A stretch of 12,341 nucleotides of DNA from an uncultured Ignavibacteria bacterium (GTDB lineage Bacteria; Bacteroidota; Ignavibacteria; Ignavibacteriales; Melioribacteraceae). Position numbers and translations under genes: made by a program. The notes beneath the pieces were generated by a model. The model ran no database searches, had not been told where the DNA came from, and was given only the letters and a program-made list of their open reading frames with translations. This document shows positions 7,430 to 12,341 of the stretch, piece after piece. Location: contig CALGLM010000286.1 in the NCBI GenBank assembly GCA_937930275.1, positions 1-12,341 on the forward strand, given 5' to 3'. The stretch's first letter is position 1; every line of letters starts with the position of its first letter.

Positions 7430-8707
7430 TTAAATTATGTTTAAGTTTGTGTTAAACCAATAGTTCACTTTTAAAAATACTCTAAAATCGTTTTTGTATA
7501 TTTTATTATTAAAGTACTGAGTTTGAACGTCAAATGATAAAGTTTTAATCGGTCTATAATTTACGCCGCCCATAAATGTAGAAATGTTATATTGGGGAGA
7601 GTTTGCAGATAGCTTATATCCCGTATAACCAAATCCTAATGACGGAGTTAATAAACCTTCCCAAAAGCTGTAAGCACCGTAAATTGAAAACGCATCCATT
7701 TCACCGGAGTATCCCATATTTTTACGATAACTTATACTACCGTAACCGCTATTAATGCCCATTGTAATTCTTTGGGAATTTTCATCTTTATACATTACAT
7801 TAGCAACTTTTCCCACAATAGTAAATATATTGTTTATTCTATAATCGCCGCCAAGTTCAATTTCTTGAGTATTTCCGTAATCAAATACTGCAAAAATAGA
7901 ATTGTATCTAACATAAGGTAAACGATAGTTATAATATAAACTTAAACCCAAGTTTTCTATTTTTTCATACCTACCGCTTAATTCAAATTTGGAGGGCTTA
8001 AAAGCATTAAAATCGAAATCAACACGTGAATATGCCGAAAATTCTTTTTCTTGAATATAAGAGATATCTGCAGAAGCATAACGGTATTGATTTGATTTTT
8101 GTTGTATTAAAACAGTAATCGGGTTATTATCCGCATCAAGTCTTAACGCTTCGTAATCTTGTGGTTTAAAGTTTTTATCAATATAATATAATCCGACTTT
8201 AAGGTTTTCAACCGGTAAATAAGTAAATTTACCTCCCAAAATATAATTATCGCTCCAATTATCAATTAATTCTAATTTTTGATATGCCGGTACATTTCCT
8301 CCGTAAAATCCTCCGATAGTAAATTTAGAAGTTTTTACATCAACAGAGGCACCGTCGAATATACCGCCGGCAACAACATTATATAAAGGTTGTCTTCCAA
8401 TTTTAATTGTTGCTACGTCAAAAATTTTGCGAGCTTCAAAATACAAATTGTAAAACCTTAATCGCGGGTCATTATCTAATTTGTTTGCAATATCGGCTTC
8501 CAAATTTAAACGGGTTCGTAAACTAAAGTTAGATTTATTAACATTTAAGTATAATGACTGAAATGTTCTGAAATACTTATCAGAATTGTTTAAATCGTCA
8601 TATCTTTCAAACGAATAAACAGACGAGCTTATACTTCCGTTAATATTTTGTGCTTTTGTTGATATTGCAAATACCAAAATAAAAAGGACGCAAATTGTTT
8701 TTTTCAT
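7430..8707 (-). CDS. Outer-membrane beta-barrel protein, candidate porin of a porin-cytochrome conduit
   Basis: A 425-residue protein with a signal peptide ('MKKTICVLFILVFAISTKA|Q', cleavage after A19). It then has many alternating hydrophobic/polar strands rich in Tyr, Phe and Asn, including 'FSLRTRLNLEADI', 'IKIGRQPLYNVVAGG', 'LSLYYNYRLPYVRYNSIFAVFDYG' and 'FSIYGAYSFWEGLL'. It ends in a strand 'FRVFLKVNYWFN', a typical barrel closure. There is no CxxCH motif and almost no cysteine, so it carries no heme itself. It lies second in the operon, 14 bp after the tetraheme gene and 1 bp before the 14-heme gene. By analogy with MtrB/OmbB-type barrels it may sheathe a cytochrome across the outer membrane. 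The barrel call rests on strand pattern and signal peptide; the conduit role rests on gene context. Confidence 0.85.
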   Translation of the reverse strand: MKKTICVLFILVFAISTKAQNINGSISSSVYSFERYDDLNNSDKYFRTFQSLYLNVNKSNFSLRTRLNLEADIANKLDNDPRLRFYNLYFEARKIFDVATIKIGRQPLYNVVAGGIFDGASVDVKTSKFTIGGFYGGNVPAYQKLELIDNWSDNYILGGKFTYLPVENLKVGLYYIDKNFKPQDYEALRLDADNNPITVLIQQKSNQYRYASADISYIQEKEFSAYSRVDFDFNAFKPSKFELSGRYEKIENLGLSLYYNYRLPYVRYNSIFAVFDYGNTQEIELGGDYRINNIFTIVGKVANVMYKDENSQRITMGINSGYGSISYRKNMGYSGEMDAFSIYGAYSFWEGLLTPSLGFGYTGYKLSANSPQYNISTFMGGVNYRPIKTLSFDVQTQYFNNKIYKNDFRVFLKVNYWFNTNLNII

Positions 8708-8721
8708 CTTTTGCTCAAATT

Positions 8722-9285
8722 TTATTTTTCTTTAGGAACGTAATGTTTAATTTTTGCCCATTTTTCTTCAAATTTAAATTCTTTGTAAGTCGGGCTTTCA
8801 GTGTTGTGGCATTTTACGCAATATTCTTCTTTGTTTTCATGATATTGCATACCATTTTTGATTGCTTCTTGTCTATCTTTCATTATTTTCATTGTTTTAT
8901 ATTCAGAACCGGCACCATGGCATGATTCGCATTGTACACCGTCTTCTTTGCTATATTTTTCGTCAAATAATGTAGGGTCTGAACCATATCCCGTAACATG
9001 ACATTTTAAACAAAATTCACTTTCCGATGCTTTATCACCTTTACCTAATTTTTTTGATATTTCATCAGATTCCGGTTTAAGTAATGTTTTATACGCTTTT
9101 GAGTGGTCACTTTCTTGCCAAATTTTTAACTGCTCACCCTGTTTTTCTGTTTTATGACACATCTTTGCACATGTATTTGCTCCTAAGTATTTATTTTTTT
9201 TGGCATCTTCCTTAGGGCTTGAACTAAATGCCATAAATAGAACTGATAGGCTTAAAAATGCTGCTAAAAAGATTTTTTGTTTCAT
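8722..9285 (-). CDS. Tetraheme cytochrome c554-like protein
   Basis: A 187-residue exported cytochrome, first gene of the operon. The signal peptide is about residues 1-23, without a lipobox, so the protein is probably soluble in the periplasm. There are four heme sites: C39-H44 ('CAKMCH', CX3CH), C92-H96, C119-H123 and C146-H150. The pattern 'YLGANTCAKMCHK...IWQESDHSKAYKTL', then 'CLKCHVTGYG' and 'GVQCESCHGAGSEY', matches the cytochrome c554 family, which accepts and passes electrons in the periplasm. The first site has one residue more than the usual CxxCH. The start at 9285 is supported by GGGAG at 9291-9295, five bases upstream. It likely feeds electrons to, or takes them from, the downstream 14-heme/barrel assembly; this is inferred from context. 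Confidence 0.9.
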   Translation of the reverse strand: MKQKIFLAAFLSLSVLFMAFSSSPKEDAKKNKYLGANTCAKMCHKTEKQGEQLKIWQESDHSKAYKTLLKPESDEISKKLGKGDKASESEFCLKCHVTGYGSDPTLFDEKYSKEDGVQCESCHGAGSEYKTMKIMKDRQEAIKNGMQYHENKEEYCVKCHNTESPTYKEFKFEEKWAKIKHYVPKEK

Positions 9286-9458
9286 ATTTTCTCCCGTTTA
9301 TGTTAATTATGATAATAGTACTTTATTATCCTGTTTAATTTACTTATATAATATAAACATTTATTAAGATAAAAAAAACTTATTTGTAAAAAATTTTAAA
9401 AAAAATTCAAAAAAGTGTAATTTTACTTATCATTATTATTAAAAATTGGTTTAACACA
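9286..9458. promoter_or_regulatory. Divergent promoter region between the cytochrome operon and pdxB
   Basis: A 173-bp region of extreme AT content that must hold the promoters for the four-gene operon (minus) and pdxB (plus). There is no 'GC' dinucleotide anywhere in it, so the invariant -12 GC of a sigma-54 promoter is missing on both strands. TATA-like sequence around 9345-9357 is a weak -10 candidate. A GGGAG ribosome site serves the cytochrome gene; pdxB has no visible Shine-Dalgarno. Confidence 0.5.
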
Positions 9459-10583
9459 ATGAAAATTGTTATTGATGAAAATGTTTCTTTTGCAGTGCAA
9501 GCTTTTGAACAATTTGGAAATGTAGTTCTATCTGAAGGGAGAAAAATTACTAACGAAATTATTAAAGATGCTGATGCTTTAATAATTCGTTCCGTAACAA
9601 ATGTTACTAACGAACTTTTAAATAACACTAATATAAAGTTTATAGGAACGGCTACTATCGGAACAGATCATGTAAATATTGAAGCCTTAAATAAAAGAAA
9701 AATTAAATTTGCTAATGCCAAAGGTTGTAATAGTAATGCAGTTGCAGAGTATGTTATTACTGCCATTTTAAGTATCTCCGATAAACATAAAATAAATATT
9801 TCCGGCAAATCAATAGGAATAATCGGATTTGGAAATGTAGGGAAAAAAGTTGAGATTTTATCAAAAGCAATAGGATTAAAACCGGTTGTAAACGACCCGC
9901 CCTTGCAAGCAGAAAACTACAATTACAAATTTCACTCTTTGGAAGAGGCATTAAGTTGTGACTTTATCACATTCCATGTTCCGTTAAATAAATCAGGGAT
10001 TTATAAAACCGTTCATTTACTTAATAACCAAAATATTAATTTAATTAAAAAAGATGCAGTAATTTTTAATACTTCACGAGGTTCGGTTATAGATAATAGT
10101 GCCCTTTTAACTAAAATTGAAAAAGACGGAAATTTAACCGTTTTGGATGTTTGGGAAAACGAACCGAATTGTTTATCGCAGCTAATTAATAAAGTTGAAA
10201 TAGGAACAGCTCATGTTGCAGGATATACTTACGAAGGAAAAGTAATAGGTACAAAAATGATTTATGACCAATTGTGTAACTTCTTAAATATCCGCCCCTC
10301 ATGGGAACCGCCTATTTTTGAAAAAGTTTTAAATAACTACTCTTATAATAACGAGTCGAGTTTTTATTCAAACCTATTATTTATTACAAATAATATTTAC
10401 GATATATATGCGGATAGCGAATCTTTTAAACAGATGATGTTATCCGGTAATGCTTCAGAAAATTTTGATAAAATTCGTAAGGATTTCAAATTAAGAAACG
10501 AATTTCCTAATTATTTAATTTCTTCAGTTAAAGACTCATTTATAATTGAAAAAGTAAAAAGCATGAGATTTTTAATCGAATAA
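9459..10583 (+). CDS. pdxB: 4-phosphoerythronate dehydrogenase (PdxB)
   Basis: 374 residues (E. coli PdxB is about 378-381), a D-2-hydroxyacid dehydrogenase. It oxidises 4-phospho-D-erythronate in the deoxyxylulose-5-phosphate-dependent route to pyridoxal phosphate. The dinucleotide site GFGNVG is at 123-128. The catalytic set is R207 ('NTSRG'), E235 ('DVWENEP') and H252 ('AHVAGYT'), close to the E. coli numbering of 208, 237 and 254. 'ATIGTDHVN', 'AKGCNSNAVAEYV' and 'HVAGYTYEGKVIGT' are PdxB-type rather than SerA-type, and the extra C-terminal region (about 285-374) fits the PdxB dimerisation domain. There is no ACT domain. It stands alone and divergent from the cytochrome operon. SerA-like dehydrogenase is the alternative but less likely. 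Confidence 0.9.
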   Translation: MKIVIDENVSFAVQAFEQFGNVVLSEGRKITNEIIKDADALIIRSVTNVTNELLNNTNIKFIGTATIGTDHVNIEALNKRKIKFANAKGCNSNAVAEYVITAILSISDKHKINISGKSIGIIGFGNVGKKVEILSKAIGLKPVVNDPPLQAENYNYKFHSLEEALSCDFITFHVPLNKSGIYKTVHLLNNQNINLIKKDAVIFNTSRGSVIDNSALLTKIEKDGNLTVLDVWENEPNCLSQLINKVEIGTAHVAGYTYEGKVIGTKMIYDQLCNFLNIRPSWEPPIFEKVLNNYSYNNESSFYSNLLFITNNIYDIYADSESFKQMMLSGNASENFDKIRKDFKLRNEFPNYLISSVKDSFIIEKVKSMRFLIE

Positions 10584-10620
10584 ACCGGATTGAGTTTATT
10601 TAATTATCTTTAATACAAAA

Positions 10621-10654
10621 TATCCCCCTCAAAATAAGCAAAACGAGGGGGATA
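10621..10654 (-). terminator. Hairpin terminator between convergent pdxB and the FIST-like operon
   Basis: TATCCCCCTC (10621-10630) pairs perfectly with GAGGGGGATA (10645-10654) around a 14-base A-rich loop. Read on the minus strand it is followed by a T-rich TTTTGTATT, so it fits as the terminator of the minus-strand FIST-like unit. On the plus strand no T-run follows, so any role for pdxB would be weaker. Confidence 0.75.
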
Positions 10655-10686
10655 AAGGGGATTATATTACTATGTTAATTTATAAA

Positions 10687-11664
10687 TTAGTGCTCTCTAA
10701 TAGATAAATATACCATAGTTTGATTTAATAATTGATAAGCAATTTCTCCGAATGTAATTGCTCCGGTAATATCTGCAGTTTTTTTCCCTTCTAACTCTGC
10801 ATATAAAAAATTTAAAATACAGTTACATGAAAAATCTGGTTTAATATCTACTGCTTCAACTATTGAAGCAAAACTATTAACATAATTAGCAACAGGTGCC
10901 GCAATTTTATATTCAACATCTTTAAATACCGGTGCATAAAACGTTACTTTATCTTCTGAAACGCTTTGAAAGCTTACATTAATCATAGTTTCATAATAAT
11001 TAGCAACAAGCGGCAGTTTTGTATCAACTTGGTTATCTTTTAAGTATTTTGCTAAATTTATCATCTTGCCGTTAACGTTGCACTCTGTTGCCGAAAAACC
11101 TGATTCCGAGAATGTAATAACGTCTCCTTCATCTTGCTTAAATACGTTAACAATGTCTATAACCGCATATTTTGTACTCGGAAGCTCGACATGCATAACT
11201 ACCGCTTCGCAATCAGAAAACTCACTGTTAGTTCCGTTAAATATTTTCGGGCTTTGTTTACCGATTAAATCTAAAGGTACTCCTGTAATCCAACCAATTA
11301 TGGGAATATCAAAAATATTTTGATAATTATTTGAATTTTTTGCATACTCTTCGTGTATTTTACTAAATGCCGGAATTAAGATAACAGAAAAACCATTAGT
11401 AAATTCATCTTTTGCAAATAACGATATAGTTTTATCAGTATATTGTTTAATCATAATATTTTCGACATAATCAGGTAATTTTTCAATTAATAATAATTCG
11501 GTGGAGTAAACTCCTCCTTCATCACCCATAAAATACGGAATTGTTCCTCCTATCCAATTTCCGGTAGGTAATTGTTTTAGTAATTCTTCAACTCCGGCAA
11601 TAACTAATTTTTCGCCTGCTTTAATCTTTTCAATTGTTTCTTGTAATGTATGCAGTTTTTTCAT
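10687..11664 (-). CDS. FIST-domain-like protein of unknown function
   Basis: 325 residues from the ATG at 11662-11664. This start is preferred over an in-frame ATG ten codons upstream (11694) because a strong AGGAGAA ribosome site (11670-11676) precedes it. The C-terminal half (about 175-325) has the layout of a FIST_C domain: 'CNVNGKMINLAKYL', a central strand region, 'FSCNCILNFLYAEL', then 'GAITFGEIAYQLLNQTMVYL', like the FIST ending with Gly-Glu-Ile and Asn-x-Thr. The N-terminal half ('GNWIGGTIPYFMGDEGG') may be a diverged FIST_N. FIST domains are proposed small-ligand sensors, often fused to signalling domains; none is fused here. There is no signal peptide, so it is cytoplasmic. The ribosome site overlaps the stop of the upstream small gene, so the two are co-translated. 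Family assignment is by eye only. Confidence 0.6.
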   Translation of the reverse strand: MKKLHTLQETIEKIKAGEKLVIAGVEELLKQLPTGNWIGGTIPYFMGDEGGVYSTELLLIEKLPDYVENIMIKQYTDKTISLFAKDEFTNGFSVILIPAFSKIHEEYAKNSNNYQNIFDIPIIGWITGVPLDLIGKQSPKIFNGTNSEFSDCEAVVMHVELPSTKYAVIDIVNVFKQDEGDVITFSESGFSATECNVNGKMINLAKYLKDNQVDTKLPLVANYYETMINVSFQSVSEDKVTFYAPVFKDVEYKIAAPVANYVNSFASIVEAVDIKPDFSCNCILNFLYAELEGKKTADITGAITFGEIAYQLLNQTMVYLSIREH

Positions 11665-11674
11665 TTTAGTTCTC

Positions 11675-11899
11675 CTATCCAAAAATTTTTTCAAGATCTT
11701 TATTTACAATTTTTTCATTTTTTACAAAAAAGTCATAGAGCTCGGATATTGATTTATCAATATTCTGAGGAGACATATCATTTTTTGTACTTTGTAAAAC
11801 TCTTCCCATTAATATTCGTAATGCTAAAGAATCGAAACTAAATTTTGTTTTGCCGCATACTAAATCTTTCCACTTAATATTTGATTTTGGTGGTATCAT
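11675..11899 (-). CDS. Small conserved-looking protein of unknown function, partner of the FIST-like gene
   Basis: 74 residues, not recognised. It begins 'MIPPKSNIKWKDLVCGKTKF' and has a probably helical middle ('DSLALRILMGRVL') and a charged helical C-terminus ('ELYDFFVKNEKIVNKDLEKI'). One cysteine, no signal peptide, no membrane segment. It is the first gene of a two-gene unit: its TAG stop (11675-11677) overlaps the ribosome binding site of the FIST-like gene. That coupling is the main support for it being real. The ribosome site upstream of its ATG is poor. Confidence 0.6.
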   Translation of the reverse strand: MIPPKSNIKWKDLVCGKTKFSFDSLALRILMGRVLQSTKNDMSPQNIDKSISELYDFFVKNEKIVNKDLEKIFG

Positions 11900-12148
11900 T
11901 TCATCTTCGTAATTGTTTTAAAATATTTTTTCACTTTTTAGTAAAGTAATTTTCATTAATTATATTATCGTTAAAATCTATTTGTAGTTTAGATAAAGTG
12001 TTAATTATTATTAAAAATAAAAATAATTTAGTGAAATTAACCTTATTATACAACAATTTACCGTTTTAGATTGTAAAACTTGGGGATTAAAATTGAAGGG
12101 GAGCTAATGTACCAAATAAAAACCTACGTTAACCAACGTGACTATTTA

Positions 12149-12168
12149 CCCACGACTGAAGTCGTGGG
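12149..12168. repeat. REP-like palindrome
   Basis: CCCACGAC (12149-12156) and GTCGTGGG (12161-12168) form an 8-bp perfect stem around TGAA, 9 bp if the next T-A pair forms. Short 'CACGACT...AGTCGTG' hairpins are typical of REP elements and of IS200/IS605-type ends moved by Y1 transposases. No transposase is present in the window. Confidence 0.7.
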
Positions 12169-12196
12169 CTATTGTCGTGGGCTATTGTCGTGGGCT
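12161..12196. repeat. 13-bp tandem repeat, about 2.8 copies
   Basis: The unit GTCGTGGGCTATT occurs at 12161-12173 and 12174-12186, with a partial third copy, GTCGTGGGCT, at 12187-12196. The first copy is the right arm of the adjacent palindrome plus GCTATT-type flank. The array thus looks like duplication of the hairpin's right arm, by slippage or aberrant end processing. Confidence 0.85.
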
Positions 12197-12276
12197 GGAA
12201 TTATTTCCTCGCCCCCATGAATGAATTTAACGGTATCGAGTTATTTTATTCAAACTTTAACACTCAACCCTTAACA

Positions 12277-12341
12277 TTATTTCACTAAAACCATTTTCTT
12301 CAAGTCATTAAATACGGGAATTTTCCCTTTGCCCGTTACTT
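12277..12341 (-). CDS. C-terminus of a probable secreted protein with type IX-like sorting tail (partial)
   Basis: An open frame enters from the right edge and ends at a TAA (12277-12279). The visible residues are VTGKGKIPVFNDLKKMVLVK. A final 'KK-M-V-L-V-K' following a 'VTG'-type strand resembles the end of type IX secretion C-terminal sorting domains of the FCB group, which target proteins for export across the outer membrane. Only about 20 residues are visible, so the protein itself cannot be identified and the match could be chance. Confidence 0.45.
   Translation of the reverse strand, partial: VTGKGKIPVFNDLKKMVLVK

Larger units (their letters stand above)
11900..12276. other. Intergenic region with repeats
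   Basis: 377 bp with no credible gene. The half near 11900 is plain AT-rich sequence presumably holding the promoter of the small gene/FIST-like unit. From about 12126 it carries a short inverted repeat (ACGTT-AACC-AACGT, 12126-12139), a REP-like palindrome and a 13-bp tandem repeat. A C-rich stretch follows at about 12208-12216. No tRNA or terminator was recognised. Confidence 0.6.

Noticed and set aside
11665..11694. Ten-codon N-terminal extension of the FIST-like protein.
   Set aside because: A strong AGGAGAA site sits just upstream of the inner ATG at 11664, and the extension would overlap the end of the small upstream gene.
12161..12196. Possible CRISPR array.
   Set aside because: Units are directly abutting 13-mers with no spacers and there is no cas gene; it is a simple tandem repeat.
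12107..12220. A 37-codon ORF on the plus strand preceded by a purine-rich AAGGGGAG.
   Set aside because: Half of it is a read-through of the palindrome and tandem repeat ('PTTEVVGYC...'), and it has no recognisable protein character. The ribosome-like site is not enough.

Overview
The window is AT-rich (coding and non-coding alike) and looks like a chromosome segment of a Gram-negative bacterium of the Bacteroidota/Ignavibacteriota/Chlorobiota (FCB) group. The clues are a lysine-rich 'KKMVLVK' protein tail at the right edge that resembles a type IX secretion sorting signal, an ECF sigma factor that appears fused to an anti-sigma-like domain, weak or A-rich ribosome binding sites, and a cytochrome c554-like protein of the kind I associate with Chlorobi/Ignavibacteria. 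The exact lineage cannot be fixed from this sequence alone.

Layout. 1-764 (minus, cut by the window edge): ECF-type sigma factor with a C-terminal extension. 948-3530 (plus): alaS, divergent from it, closed by a strong hairpin terminator. 3622-4965 (minus): sigma-54-dependent activator with a cysteine-bearing PAS sensor domain. 4966-5284: an intergenic gap largely filled by a roughly 250-bp element with 17-bp terminal inverted repeats and no gene (MITE-like). 5285-9285 (minus): a tight four-gene operon read from 9285 downwards, encoding a c554-like tetraheme cytochrome, a 425-residue outer-membrane beta-barrel, a 14-heme cytochrome and a 7-heme lipoprotein. 9459-10583 (plus): pdxB, divergent from the operon. 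10687-11899 (minus): a two-gene unit of a small unknown protein and a FIST-like protein. 11900-12276: intergenic, with a REP-like palindrome and a 13-bp tandem repeat. 12277-12341 (minus): the last 20 or so codons of a probable secreted protein.

The most interesting part is the cytochrome operon. Together the three cytochromes carry 25 predicted c-type hemes and flank a beta-barrel without heme motifs. That is the part list of a porin-cytochrome conduit moving electrons across the outer membrane, as in MtrCAB or OmaB-OmbB-OmcB, but with a different architecture. The proposed order is periplasmic tetraheme donor, 14-heme wire, barrel sheath and outer-membrane-anchored heptaheme lipoprotein. 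The nearby PAS/sigma-54 regulator, with three cysteines in its sensor domain, is a candidate redox-responsive controller. However, the operon's upstream region contains no 'GC' dinucleotide at all, so a canonical sigma-54 promoter is absent there.

The other genes are housekeeping (alaS, pdxB) or of unknown role (FIST-like pair).
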